A stretch of 33,415 bases of DNA from a virus: the IMG/VR virus record IMGVR_UViG_3300042332_000393, positions 1-33,415 of that record, one strand, 5' to 3'. Made by a program: the position numbers and the translations under genes. Shown here piece by piece: positions 13,097 to 21,341 of this stretch (position 1 is the stretch's first letter; every line of letters starts with the position of its first letter). The notes under the pieces were generated by a model. That model did no database searches and was not told the origin of the DNA. It saw only the letters and a program-made list of their open reading frames with translations.

Positions 13097-14752
13097 ATGG
13101 CCGACAGCCGCGCCGCCGACATCCTGCAGATGCAGGCCCGCCTGCAGACCCAGCGGGAACACTTTGAGAAGGTGTGGGAGGAGATCGCCGAGCGCGTCGC
13201 CCCACGCAAGGCGGAGTTCCGTCGGCGCAACGCGGCGCAGACCACCAAGGGCAAGCAGCGCACCGAGAAGATGTTCGACGCGGTGCCGAGCCTGGCGCTC
13301 GACCGTTTCGCGTCGGCGTTTCACTCGCTGGTCACGCCCCGCAACCAGCAGTGGCACAAGCTCAAGGCGACCGACGACAACCTGGCCGACGACCCCGAGG
13401 TGACGCGCTACCTCGACGAGGTGAACAAGCGCCTGTTCGCGGCCCGCTATGCAGCGAACTTCGACAACCAGGTGCACGAGTGCTACTACGACGCGGGCGC
13501 TTTCGGGAACATGGCGCTGTTCATCGGCGACCGCCCGGGGCAGGGCCTGATCTACCGCACCGTGCCCGTCGACCAGCTGTTCTTCGCCGAGAACGAGCAC
13601 GGCGTCGTCGACCTCGTGCATCGCTGCTGGTGGATGTCGGCCCGAGCGGCCTACAAGAAATGGGGCGAGAAGCTGCCGCGCCACATCCAGCACGCGGCCG
13701 AGCGCACGCCTGAGGCCGAGTACCAGTTCCTGCACTGCGTCAAGCCGCGCGATGACCTCGACGTTCGTCGCCTCGACTACAAGGGCATGCCGTTCGCCTC
13801 GTACTACGTCAGCGTGGACGGGAACGCGATCATCGAGGAGGGCGGGTTCCAGACCTTCCCCTATGCGGTGGGCCGCTATGCCGTGACCTCGGGCGAGATC
13901 TACGGGCGCAGCCCCGTGATGACCGTGCTGCCCGACATCAAGATGCTGAACGAGATGAACCGCACGACCATCCAGGCCGCGCAGCTCGCCGTTCTGCCGC
14001 CCATGCTAGCGCACCGCGACGGCATCCTCGACGCCATCCGCCTGACGCCCGCGGCGATCAACTACGGCGGCGTCGACGACCAGGGCCGGCAACTGATCCA
14101 GCCGCTCAAGCTCGGCGAGAACCTGCCCGTGTCCATCGAGCTGATGGACCAGAAACGCAAGATCGTGCAGGACGCGCTGTGGAACACCCTGTTCCAGATC
14201 CTCGTGGACAACCCCAGCATGACCGCCACCGAGGCCATGCTGCGCGCTCAGGAGAAGGGCGCCCTGCTGGCCCCGACTGCCAGCCGCACCGAGTCCGAGT
14301 TCCTGAACCCGATGATCAGCCGCGAGCTGCAGATCCTGGAGGACGCCGGCGTGCTGCCCGAGCGCCCCGAGGCCCTGTCGCAGTCTGGCCTGCTGGAGAT
14401 CGAGTACACCAGCCCGCTGGAGCGCGCCCGCCGCGCTGAGGACGGCGTGGCCATCCTGCGCTCGGTCGAGCAGCTTGCCCCGCTGGCGCAGGTGCTGGGC
14501 CCGGCGGCCTACAAGCGCGTCAACATCGACGAGGCGGCCAAGGTGATCTTCGAGGTCAACGGCGTGCCGTCCAAGGTGCTCTACACCGACGACGAGATGG
14601 CCGAGATCGACGCAGCCGGCGAGGAGCAGGCGCAGATGCAGCAACTTCTGCAGGCCGCGCCCGTGGCCGCCTCGGCCGCCAAAGACCTCGCCCAGGCCCA
14701 AGCCCTTGCGCAGGGTTCGCCGAACACTCCCGCGATCCTCTCTCAGCCATGA
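13097..14752 (+). CDS. Portal (T7-type head-tail connector)
   Basis: At 551 residues it matches the T7 gp8-like head-tail connecting protein family, a dodecameric ring at the capsid vertex through which DNA passes. It begins with a helical domain (HFEKVWEEIAERVAPRKAEF) and the conserved region DRFASAFHSLVTPRNQQWHKL, has the internal motif EIYGRSPVMTVLPDIKMLN, and ends with an alanine/glutamine-rich tail. Position between terminase and scaffold agrees. The ATG at 13097 is three bases after the previous stop. Confidence 0.93.
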   Translation: MADSRAADILQMQARLQTQREHFEKVWEEIAERVAPRKAEFRRRNAAQTTKGKQRTEKMFDAVPSLALDRFASAFHSLVTPRNQQWHKLKATDDNLADDPEVTRYLDEVNKRLFAARYAANFDNQVHECYYDAGAFGNMALFIGDRPGQGLIYRTVPVDQLFFAENEHGVVDLVHRCWWMSARAAYKKWGEKLPRHIQHAAERTPEAEYQFLHCVKPRDDLDVRRLDYKGMPFASYYVSVDGNAIIEEGGFQTFPYAVGRYAVTSGEIYGRSPVMTVLPDIKMLNEMNRTTIQAAQLAVLPPMLAHRDGILDAIRLTPAAINYGGVDDQGRQLIQPLKLGENLPVSIELMDQKRKIVQDALWNTLFQILVDNPSMTATEAMLRAQEKGALLAPTASRTESEFLNPMISRELQILEDAGVLPERPEALSQSGLLEIEYTSPLERARRAEDGVAILRSVEQLAPLAQVLGPAAYKRVNIDEAAKVIFEVNGVPSKVLYTDDEMAEIDAAGEEQAQMQQLLQAAPVAASAAKDLAQAQALAQGSPNTPAILSQP

Positions 14753-14762
14753 CGGCCGAGCC

Positions 14763-14924
14763 ATGATCGTGCCCGTCGAGGCCACCATCGAGCCCGTCAT
14801 GGACATGCCGGGCCATTGGATCGCCGTCGCTGACGACATGCCGCACATCATCGGCGTGGGTCACGACGAGGACGAGGCGACAGCGGACCTCATGCAGCAG
14901 CTCATGCAGATCCCATTTCACTGA
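14763..14924 (+). CDS. Small acidic protein, 53 aa
   Basis: ATG at 14763; the product includes PGHWIAVADDMPHIIGVGHDEDEATADL. It looks like a small alpha/beta fold, perhaps HicB-like or a hypothetical phage head-operon protein. There is no motif that assigns a role. Its stop overlaps the start of the next gene by one base (TGATG), and it lies ten bases after the portal stop. Confidence 0.55.
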   Translation: MIVPVEATIEPVMDMPGHWIAVADDMPHIIGVGHDEDEATADLMQQLMQIPFH

Positions 14925-15214
14925 TGGACTCACCCGTAGACCTGGCGATCCGCCTGTGGAACCTGCGCGAGTCCTGCCGCGCGCTGTTCGGCGGCCGGGC
15001 GACTTCGAGGCAGGCAAAGCCCATCCTCGACGAGCTGCGCGAGTTCTGCCGCGCCGACACGTCCTGCGTCGTGATTGGCCGCGACGGCCGCGTCGACACG
15101 CACGCCACGGCGGTGGCCGAGGGCCGGCGCGAAGTGTGGTTGAAAATCACGCAGATCCTGAATCTGACCGACGAGCAGATCAACGCCCTGAAAGGCCATG
15201 ACCATGACGACTGA
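14924..15214 (+). CDS. Bbp19-like protein
   Basis: This 96-residue protein resembles the Bbp19 family of BPP-1-like phages, found between portal and scaffold. It has RLWNLRESCRALFGG near the start, a middle block with HATAVAEGRREVW, and the C-terminal helix LKITQILNLTDEQINAL. It is probably small, helical and associated with head assembly; the biochemical role is not known to me. The ATG at 14924 overlaps the previous stop and its end overlaps the scaffold gene by 17 bases. Confidence 0.65.
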   Translation: MDSPVDLAIRLWNLRESCRALFGGRATSRQAKPILDELREFCRADTSCVVIGRDGRVDTHATAVAEGRREVWLKITQILNLTDEQINALKGHDHDD

Positions 15215-15923
15215 AACCCTCCCCGCGAGCGCCGCCGATCTGGTTGGCACGCCTGCCCCTGCTGCTGCCCCGGCGCCTGCTGCGCCCGAGGCTGCCGCCC
15301 CCGCTGCCGCGCCGGCTCCTGCCGCTGCGCCCGAGGCAACCACCGAGGCCGCCGCCGAACCCGGCATCAAGCTGCCCGGCAAGGACGCCACGCCCGAGGA
15401 CTGGGCCGCGTTCTACAAGTCCATCGGCGCGCCAGAGACGGCCGACGCCTACCAGCTGCCCGTGCCCGAGGGCGACGATGGCGCGTTCGCCAAGACCGCG
15501 GCCGAGTGGTTCAAGGACGCCGGCGTGCTGCCGCAGCAGGCCGAGAAGCTGGCCGGCAAGTGGAACGAGTTCGTGTCCGCGCAGATCGCCGAGTCCGAGA
15601 AGGCCGAGTCCGATCGCATCGCCGCCCTGAACGCCAAGAACACGGCCGAGAAAGCCGAGCTGACGAACGAGTGGGGCGCCAAGGCCACCGAGAACATCGA
15701 GTTCGCCAAGCGCGCGGCCCTGCAGTTCTTCCCCAAGGAGAACGCGGCCGGCGTGATCTCGGCGATCGAGGGCGTGCTGGGCTACAAGGCCACGATCCAG
15801 ATGCTGCACAACATCGGCAAGGGCCTGGGCGAGCACGACGCCACGGCGGGCATGGGTGCGCAGACTGGCGGCATGCCGGCCAAGAGCCTGGCCGAACGCA
15901 TGTTCAAGAACATGCCCAACTGA
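15198..15923 (+). CDS. Capsid scaffolding/assembly protein
   Basis: The 241-residue product has a long disordered alanine/proline N-terminus (residues ~15-55), then KDATPEDWAAFYKSIGAPE and a long charged helix region rich in Lys/Glu/Ala (AESEKAESDRIAALNAKN). This pattern and the position just upstream of the major capsid gene are typical of podovirus scaffolding proteins, which guide procapsid formation and leave or are ejected. Start could be the ATG at 15198 or 15204. Its stop overlaps the next ATG by one base. Confidence 0.82.
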   Translation: MTMTTETLPASAADLVGTPAPAAAPAPAAPEAAAPAAAPAPAAAPEATTEAAAEPGIKLPGKDATPEDWAAFYKSIGAPETADAYQLPVPEGDDGAFAKTAAEWFKDAGVLPQQAEKLAGKWNEFVSAQIAESEKAESDRIAALNAKNTAEKAELTNEWGAKATENIEFAKRAALQFFPKENAAGVISAIEGVLGYKATIQMLHNIGKGLGEHDATAGMGAQTGGMPAKSLAERMFKNMPN

Positions 15924-16156
15924 TGACCGAGCCTACAAGCAGCCCCATGAGCGAAGCCATCAACCATCCCAGGCACTACAACAGCCACCCCAGCGGCGTG
16001 GAGTGCATCCAGGTGACCGAACACATGGGCTTCAACCTCGGCAACGCGGTGAAGTACATCTGGCGCGCGGACCTGAAAAACGACGCTATCGAGGACCTGC
16101 GCAAGGCGCGCTGGTACATCGACCGGGAGCTGCAGCGGCGCGGCGCTGGCCGTTGA
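15923..16156 (+). CDS. DUF3310 family protein
   Basis: The 77-residue protein contains HPRHYNSHPSGVECIQVTEH, then LGNAVKYIWRADLKND and DLRKARWYIDRE, the hallmark of DUF3310 phage proteins (sometimes called nucleotide-kinase-like). It normally lies among early or metabolic genes, so finding it between scaffold and major capsid is unusual. It is translated from an ATG that overlaps the scaffold stop. Its function is unknown. Confidence 0.85.
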   Translation: MTEPTSSPMSEAINHPRHYNSHPSGVECIQVTEHMGFNLGNAVKYIWRADLKNDAIEDLRKARWYIDRELQRRGAGR

Positions 16157-16162
16157 GATTTC

Positions 16163-16227
16163 CTGTGGTATTGACGCCACAGTCGCATCGGGACCACAAT
16201 GCGCCCACTGGTGTGGTAATCACACCA
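16163..16227. other. Two hairpins upstream of the major capsid gene
   Basis: CTGTGG (16163-16168) pairs with CCACAG (16177-16182), and TGGTGTG (16209-16215) pairs with CACACCA (16221-16227) around a five-base loop. Neither is followed by a T-run, so they are not obvious terminators. They may be leader structures of the capsid message, or protein sites. Confidence 0.4.
16171..16200 (+). promoter_or_regulatory. Candidate major capsid gene promoter
   Basis: TTGACG (16171-16176), 18 bases and CACAAT (16195-16200) lie about 55 bases upstream of the capsid ATG, which has a GGAGG ribosome site (16247-16251). The -35 falls within the first hairpin. Confidence 0.45.
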
Positions 16228-16255
16228 CGTTTCTGAAATCCACACCGGAGGTTGC

Positions 16256-17275
16256 ATGGCAACGATTGGCTTTAATGCCCTGACGCTCACCGACTGGGCC
16301 AAACGGGTCGACCCGAGCGGCGACGGCATTTCGCCTGTCGTCGAATTGCTGAACCAGTCCAATGAAATCCTGATGGACATGCCGTGGGTCGAGGGCAACC
16401 TGCCCACCGGCCACCGCACCACGGTGCGCACCGGCCTGCCCAGCGTCGCCTGGCGCAAGCTGAACTACGGCGTCGCGCAGTCCAAGTCGACCACCGTCAC
16501 CGTGGACGACGCCTGCGGCATGCTGGAAGCCTTCGGCCAGGTCGACAAGGACCTCGCCGAGCTGAACGGCACCACCGCAGCGTTCCGCCTGTCGGAGTCC
16601 ATGGCCTTCATCGAGGCCATGAACCAGACCATGGCCACCACGCTGTTCTACGGCGACAGCGAGCAGAACCCCGAGCGCTTCCTCGGCCTGGCCCCGCGCT
16701 ACTCGACGATCTCTGGCGCCACCAACGGCCAGAACATCCTGTCGGCTGGCACCGTGACCGGCGGCGACGGCACCTCGATCTGGCTGCTGGGCTGGGGCGA
16801 GAACACCGTGCACGGCATCTTCCCCAAGGGGTCGACCGCCGGCCTGCAGCACGAGGATCTCGGCCTCGACACCGTGACCGACGCCGTGGGCGGCAAGTAC
16901 CGCGCCTACCTGGACCGCTACCAGTGGAAGTGCGGCCTGGCCCTGCGCGACTGGCGCTACGTGGTTCGCGGCGCGAACATCGACGTGAGCGCCCTGGTGG
17001 CCGACACCGCCGGCACGACCGTGCGCATCATCGAACTGATGAGCCGCATGATCGACCGCATCCCCAACTTCGGCGGCTGCCGCCCGACGTTCTACATGAA
17101 CCGCACCGTGTTCTCGATGCTGCGCGTCCATGCCCTGAACCGCTCGGCCAACGCGCTGGGTCTGGAGCAGGCGATGGACCAGTTCGGCAACCCGATCCGC
17201 GGCGGCCTGAGCTTCCTCGGCATCCCCATCCGCCGCGTTGACGCGATCACCAACTCCGAGGCGCAGATCAGCTAA
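16256..17275 (+). CDS. Major capsid protein
   Basis: This 339-residue protein is the major head subunit, probably with the HK97 fold as in BPP-1. Evidence is position (after scaffold, before the Bbp16-type cement gene), size, a strong ribosome site and its own candidate promoter. The sequence has typical capsid stretches such as TLTDWAKRVDPSGDG, NLPTGHRTTVRTGLPS and the C-terminal IPIRRVDAITNSEA. No cleaved N-terminal delta domain is obvious, consistent with a separate scaffold. Family assignment rests on context plus general resemblance. Confidence 0.88.
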   Translation: MATIGFNALTLTDWAKRVDPSGDGISPVVELLNQSNEILMDMPWVEGNLPTGHRTTVRTGLPSVAWRKLNYGVAQSKSTTVTVDDACGMLEAFGQVDKDLAELNGTTAAFRLSESMAFIEAMNQTMATTLFYGDSEQNPERFLGLAPRYSTISGATNGQNILSAGTVTGGDGTSIWLLGWGENTVHGIFPKGSTAGLQHEDLGLDTVTDAVGGKYRAYLDRYQWKCGLALRDWRYVVRGANIDVSALVADTAGTTVRIIELMSRMIDRIPNFGGCRPTFYMNRTVFSMLRVHALNRSANALGLEQAMDQFGNPIRGGLSFLGIPIRRVDAITNSEAQIS

Positions 17276-17280
17276 TCGGC

Positions 17281-17302
17281 GGGGGCTCCGGCCCCCTTCC
17301 TT
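17281..17302 (+). terminator. Weak terminator-like hairpin after the capsid gene
   Basis: GGGGGC (17281-17286) pairs with GCCCCC (17291-17296) around TCCG, followed by TTCCTT. The tail is only partly T-rich, so it may attenuate rather than stop transcription. Confidence 0.5.
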
Positions 17303-17316
17303 GAAAGGAAAGCATC

Positions 17317-17754
17317 ATGGCAATTCTCGACCGCGAAAACGCGTTCAGCCAGTCGCAGGCCCTGACGGGCACGTCGCTGGTTCCCTCCACCGATATCATT
17401 GACTTGTCGTCCATTCGCCAGGTTGGCGCAGGCAACGGCGAGCCGATCCTTCAGGTGAACTTCGAGGCGGCGCCCGGCGGCACCACGCCGACGATGACCC
17501 TGGCCCTGCAGACTGACGACAACGCCGCGTTCAGCTCGGCCACAACGGTTATCACTTACCTGAGCGCCGTCGCCGCTTCCGCCTTCGGCGCGTCGACCCA
17601 GTACCAGTTCCCGCTGCCGCGCACTGGTTTGGAGCGTTTCATTCGCGTGGCCTACACGATGGGCGGCACCTCGCCGACCTCCACCGTGTCGGCTCATCTC
17701 GTGGTTGATGCGCAAGACGACGTGAAGTACCCCGGCGGATTCACGGTGGTCTAA
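17317..17754 (+). CDS. Bbp16-type capsid cement protein
   Basis: This 145-residue protein begins DRENAFSQSQALTGTS and continues STDIIDL, which I recognise as the Bbp16 capsid cement family of BPP-1-like phages. The rest is beta-rich (PILQVNFEAAPG, TMTLALQTDDNAAF), consistent with a jelly-roll that sits on and stabilises the capsid. It follows the major capsid gene directly, has GAAAGGAAAG upstream of its ATG, and is of the usual length. Confidence 0.85.
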   Translation: MAILDRENAFSQSQALTGTSLVPSTDIIDLSSIRQVGAGNGEPILQVNFEAAPGGTTPTMTLALQTDDNAAFSSATTVITYLSAVAASAFGASTQYQFPLPRTGLERFIRVAYTMGGTSPTSTVSAHLVVDAQDDVKYPGGFTVV

Positions 17755-17949
17755 GTGAAACAGCGCGCCCTGACCCCGGGCGTGCTGTCGAACCCCTACC
17801 GCTTCGTCGAGGCGGGCGAGGAGTTTGAGCACGAGACGGCGATGAAATGGGCCGTGCCGGTCGACCAGCCGGCCGTCGAGAAACCTGCAGGCAAGCGCAA
17901 GCGAGCCGAACAGGCTGAACCGGCGGGCTCCGAGGCCGACCCGATCTAA
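17755..17949 (+). CDS. Small basic hypothetical protein, 64 aa
   Basis: A GTG at 17755 directly follows the cement stop with no spacer. The product reads QRALTPGVLSNPYRFVEAGEEF and ends in a lysine/alanine-rich, probably disordered tail (KPAGKRKRAEQ). It is followed at once by a strong terminator, so it is the last gene of the head transcript. Function unknown. Confidence 0.6.
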   Translation: MKQRALTPGVLSNPYRFVEAGEEFEHETAMKWAVPVDQPAVEKPAGKRKRAEQAEPAGSEADPI

Positions 17950-17952
17950 CAG

Positions 17953-17974
17953 GCCGCCTCCGGGCGGCTTTTTT
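17953..17974 (+). terminator. Rho-independent terminator at end of head operon
   Basis: GCCGCC (17953-17958) and GGCGGC (17963-17968) form a perfect stem with a four-base loop, followed by TTTTTT (17969-17974). It lies just after the small gene at 17755 and before the ribosome site of the gene at 17988. Confidence 0.9.
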
Positions 17975-17987
17975 CCAGGAGGCCCGA

Positions 17988-18332
17988 GTGGCAACGATTC
18001 AACCCACCATGACGGTGATCCCGGGCGGCAAGGCCCGGCTGTACCAGTGGTCGCTTGGCGTCGGTGACGACGGCGCGCCTGTCGAGGCTGTCGAGTTCGC
18101 TGATCGTTCCGTGCAGGTCGCCGGCACGTTTGGCGGCGCGTCCGTCGTGATCGAGGGCAGCAACGACTCGACGAACTACGGCACGCTGACCGATCCGCAG
18201 GGCAACGACCTGTCAGTTACTACGGCCAAAGTCGAGATGATTACCGAGGTCACCCGCCTGATCCGCCCGCGCATCGTCGCCGGCTCTGGCACGGCAGTGA
18301 CCGTTTCCCTGATTGCGAGGTTCACGGCATGA
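17988..18332 (+). CDS. Structural protein, 114 aa
   Basis: A GTG start has AGGAGG (17976-17981) six bases upstream. The product is beta-rich (ARLYQWSLGVGDDG, then ASVVIEGSNDSTNYGTL) and resembles small beta-sandwich phage structural proteins. It is encoded right after a terminator, so it needs read-through or another promoter. It overlaps the next gene by four bases. Probably a minor head or tail decoration protein; not assigned to a named family. Confidence 0.65.
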   Translation: MATIQPTMTVIPGGKARLYQWSLGVGDDGAPVEAVEFADRSVQVAGTFGGASVVIEGSNDSTNYGTLTDPQGNDLSVTTAKVEMITEVTRLIRPRIVAGSGTAVTVSLIARFTA

Positions 18333-18802
18333 GCGACTTCCTGAAAGCAGCTGATGACGCCCGCCGCTTGCTGCGCGGCTTTAAGGCATTCGAGGAGGTC
18401 GCAGCCGCCCTCGAAATGGCCGGCATCGCCCAGCAGACCAAGGCCGAGGCCGAGTCGAAACTGGCGTTCCTGTTGACCAAGATCGAGACCGCCAAGGTCG
18501 AGGCCGAGGAGCAGGCCGGCAAGAACGCCGAGACGGTCGCGGCCGCCAGCAAGCGCGCCGAGGAGATCGTCGCCGCCGCCGGCGCCAAGGCCGTGGCCAT
18601 CGTGGCCGACGCGCAGACCAAGGCCGCCAACGAGACGCAGAAAGCCGTCGCCGACCGCAAGGCCGCCGAGGACGCCCGCGCGGCCGCGTTCGCCGAGGCC
18701 GCCGAGGTGATGACCAAGCGCGACGCGCTGCTGGCCGAGGTGAGCGATCTGGAGAAGCGCGTCGATAAGGCCCGCGCCTACCTGGCCAAGCTGGCGGGCT
18801 GA
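18329..18802 (+). CDS. Coiled-coil protein, 157 aa
   Basis: The ATG overlaps the previous stop. Almost the whole protein is alanine/glutamate/lysine rich and predicted to be helical and coiled (for example KAEAESKLAFLLTKIETAKVE, then KAANETQKAVADRKAA). Such proteins in phage structural blocks can be chaperones or fibre-like linkers. The composition is too simple to place it in a family. It lies in a run of structural genes. Confidence 0.65.
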   Translation: MSDFLKAADDARRLLRGFKAFEEVAAALEMAGIAQQTKAEAESKLAFLLTKIETAKVEAEEQAGKNAETVAAASKRAEEIVAAAGAKAVAIVADAQTKAANETQKAVADRKAAEDARAAAFAEAAEVMTKRDALLAEVSDLEKRVDKARAYLAKLAG

Positions 18803-18804
18803 CG

Positions 18805-19206
18805 ATGCCGAATGCGCTGTATCCGAAATGGAAGGAGGCGCTGCTGCAAAACAGCGCCAACAGCGCCCTGACGGGCACGGTTCGGGCGGCGCTCGTCGAC
18901 ACCGGCACATACACCTACAGCGCCGCGCATGAGTTCCTGACCTCGCTCACCGGCGTGGTTGGCACGGCGCAGACCATCGGCGCGACTAAGACCTACACCA
19001 ACGGGGTGTTTGACGGCGGCGACGTGACGTTCACCGCCGTGACCGGCAGCACCGCCGAGGCGCTGGTTCTCTACATCGACACCGGGACCGCCGGCACGTC
19101 GCGCCTGGTGGCCTTCATCGACACCGGAGTCACCGGGCTGCCCGTCACACCCAACGGTGGCGACATCACCGTGACCTGGAACGCCTCGGGCATCTTCGCC
19201 CTCTGA
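18805..19206 (+). CDS. Phage structural protein, 133 aa
   Basis: The sequence MPNALYPKWKEALLQNSAN followed by a threonine/glycine-rich beta protein (AALVDTGTYTYSAAHEFL, TYTNGVFDGGDVTFTAV) is a recurring type in tailed-phage structural operons. It is likely a virion or decoration protein, but I know no demonstrated role. It starts two bases after the previous stop and is followed by another structural gene. Confidence 0.65.
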   Translation: MPNALYPKWKEALLQNSANSALTGTVRAALVDTGTYTYSAAHEFLTSLTGVVGTAQTIGATKTYTNGVFDGGDVTFTAVTGSTAEALVLYIDTGTAGTSRLVAFIDTGVTGLPVTPNGGDITVTWNASGIFAL

Positions 19207-19216
19207 CTGGAGACTC

Positions 19217-19822
19217 ATGACCCCCGCCCAGCTCACGGCGCTCCGCGCCAAGGTTTTCGCCAGTGCCGACCCGCAGATCGTGGCGGCCATCGCTGCCCGC
19301 GATGTCAATGCGCTGGTCGCGCGCCTCAACTCCGCCAATGGCGAGCAGGGATGGCGCACGGACGCGCCTGTCAACGCGATTCTCGACGCGATCACGTGGT
19401 CGAGCTACACCCCAAGCGACACGATCCAGAACAGCGACACCGACCCGGTGCTGACCGTCCGCGTGGGTCGCTTGCTGACGATCCAGACCAAGCAGATGAA
19501 CCTGCAGCTCATGCTGCAAGGCCGCGACCGCCTGGACTGTTCGCGCCCCAACGTGCGCGGTGGCCTGCGCGATGCCGTCATCCAAGTGCCCAGCGGCAGC
19601 AACGGCGCCAACACCGCTCCCGGCGGCACGAACGCGGCGACCGTCCTGGCGCAGTGCGTCCGTCCTATCACGGTGGCCGAGTCGCTTCTGGCGGCCAACG
19701 CGCAGGCCAGCGACACCACGGGCGCCACGAGCGCCCGCGTGCTGACGTTCGAGGGCGAGGTCTACGGCAACGAGGGCACCGCCATCCTGTTCAACGACGA
19801 CGGCACGCCGTACACCCCCTGA
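19217..19822 (+). CDS. Hypothetical structural-block protein, 201 aa
   Basis: Starts MTPAQLTALRAKVFA; the N-terminal half is helical (ADPQIVAAIAARDVNALVARL) and the middle contains VRVGRLLTIQTKQMNLQLML and QGRDRLDCSRPN. The C-terminus is beta-like. Related proteins occur in phage head-tail regions, but no function is known to me. It has a ribosome site (GGAG) shortly before the ATG at 19217. Confidence 0.65.
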   Translation: MTPAQLTALRAKVFASADPQIVAAIAARDVNALVARLNSANGEQGWRTDAPVNAILDAITWSSYTPSDTIQNSDTDPVLTVRVGRLLTIQTKQMNLQLMLQGRDRLDCSRPNVRGGLRDAVIQVPSGSNGANTAPGGTNAATVLAQCVRPITVAESLLAANAQASDTTGATSARVLTFEGEVYGNEGTAILFNDDGTPYTP

Positions 19823-19831
19823 GGCTGACCC

Positions 19832-20236
19832 ATGGCCGCCACGACGACGACCCTCACCCCGGCCACGCTGGTCGCCGCAAGCACCAGCAACGGCGCGGGC
19901 TCGACCACGCGAGGCACGCGCGACATGCGGACCAAGCACGGGGGTCTGCTGACGGCCAAGATCACCAACGGGGGCACGGGGCCGACGGCGCAATGCACGG
20001 CCACCGTGCTGATCGCCCACAACAGCGGGACCACGCCGACAGCTGGAAGCGAGGGCGCCGACTGGAAAACCTACGCCGTGCTCGGCGGTGGCGGCACGAC
20101 GGCCAGCGCCGTGACCACGTTCAGCCTGGTCGTGCCGCCCTGCTGCCACGTCGAGGTGGAGTTCACCGGCAACACGGGCCAGGCGGTCACGGTCGAGTCG
20201 TTCATCACCGACTACACCGACCTGCAGACGGTTTGA
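19832..20236 (+). CDS. Small beta-rich structural protein, 134 aa
   Basis: The product is serine/threonine/glycine rich (MAATTTTLTPATLVAAS; KHGGLLTAKITNGGTGPTA) and ends FITDYTDLQTV, consistent with a beta sandwich. It starts ten bases after the preceding stop. Its place beside the lectin-like gene suggests a decoration or tail-associated protein. Confidence 0.6.
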   Translation: MAATTTTLTPATLVAASTSNGAGSTTRGTRDMRTKHGGLLTAKITNGGTGPTAQCTATVLIAHNSGTTPTAGSEGADWKTYAVLGGGGTTASAVTTFSLVVPPCCHVEVEFTGNTGQAVTVESFITDYTDLQTV

Positions 20237-20237
20237 C

Positions 20238-21341
20238 ATGCGGTGGCTGCCTGGATCACTGGCGACCCAAACAAGGCAGGTCGCCGGGCTGACGGTCAAC
20301 CGCAGCAGCCCCCTGGCGCGTGAGCTGTTGTTTGCGTCGGCGGGCCCGGTGCAGCATGGCCGCCCCAGCGCAGCGATCCGCGACGGGCTGGGTTGGGCGT
20401 CGAACACCGCGTCGTTCCAGCCCGGCATCTCGTTCCCGACCGGCTACAACCCGGCCGGCATGACCGCCCTGTCGGTTGGCATCATCAACGGCACGGCCAA
20501 CTCGGCAAACCAGCAAGCGGGCATCCGCGTCTCGTCGTCGCCATCGTCCAACTCGTTTGCGCTGGGCGCTCGGCTGATCGACTTTGCCGCCAACGGTCAG
20601 TCGTCCTTCTCGGTGCAGTACAGCGACTTCTCGGCGCAGACCGTCGGGCCTATCTCGCACGGCGTCTCGACAAGCGGCGGGCGCCTGGCCATGGGCCTGA
20701 CCTGGCGGCGCAACACGACCGCGGGGCTGCGCGCCTTCGTCAACGGCGCCGTGGTTGGCTCGGCCAACTCGTCGAACCTCTCGCTGTTCCCCAGTTCCAT
20801 GGCGGTGGACGTTCACGTCGCCACGGGCGGCACCAACTGCCAGGGCTACCTGACGGCGTTCAACGCGCTGTGGGCGCGGGCGCTGACCGACGAGGAAATG
20901 CGCGCCCTGAGCGACAACCCGTGGCAGCTGTTCGCCCCGACGCCTCGCCCGCTGTGGGCGCCGTCCGTCGCGTCCGTCACGATCTACCGGCCAGGCTCCG
21001 ACATCTCTGTCGGCGGGTGGACGGCCACCGGCGCCGCCTCGCTGTTCGACGCGATCAACGAGGTGAGCGCGAGCGACACGGACTACATCACCGGGCCGGA
21101 TCTCTCGACGCCGACGGTCCTGGGGCTCACGGCGTCCATGCCGGCCGGCAACTACACCGTTCGCGTCCGTTCTTCTTACACTGGCGGCTCCGGCCAGGTC
21201 CGCGTGCGGTTCCTGAACACCAGCAACGTGGATGTCGGCGGCACTGCCTGGCAGGCCGTCACTGGCACGCTGACCACCTACACCCTGTCGGCCACCACCA
21301 CGGGCACGGCTGACCGCTTCCGAATTGAGGTGCAACCATGA
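20238..21341 (+). CDS. LamG-like lectin-fold structural protein
   Basis: This 367-residue protein starts one base after the previous stop. Residues ~20-235 look like a concanavalin/LamG-type beta sandwich: ARELLFASAG at the front and the closing signature ALTDEEMRALSDNPWQLF at about residues 214-231. A second, threonine-rich beta domain (NYTVRVRSSYTGGSGQVRVR) fills the C-terminus. LamG domains bind glycans, so the protein may attach the virion to carbohydrate or mucus; that is inference. It overlaps the next gene by four bases (ATGA). Confidence 0.7.
   Translation: MRWLPGSLATQTRQVAGLTVNRSSPLARELLFASAGPVQHGRPSAAIRDGLGWASNTASFQPGISFPTGYNPAGMTALSVGIINGTANSANQQAGIRVSSSPSSNSFALGARLIDFAANGQSSFSVQYSDFSAQTVGPISHGVSTSGGRLAMGLTWRRNTTAGLRAFVNGAVVGSANSSNLSLFPSSMAVDVHVATGGTNCQGYLTAFNALWARALTDEEMRALSDNPWQLFAPTPRPLWAPSVASVTIYRPGSDISVGGWTATGAASLFDAINEVSASDTDYITGPDLSTPTVLGLTASMPAGNYTVRVRSSYTGGSGQVRVRFLNTSNVDVGGTAWQAVTGTLTTYTLSATTTGTADRFRIEVQP

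Noticed and set aside
11563-13263. 566-codon open frame on the minus strand
   Set aside because: It is antisense to terminase large subunit and the portal start; no motif and inconsistent with operon direction.
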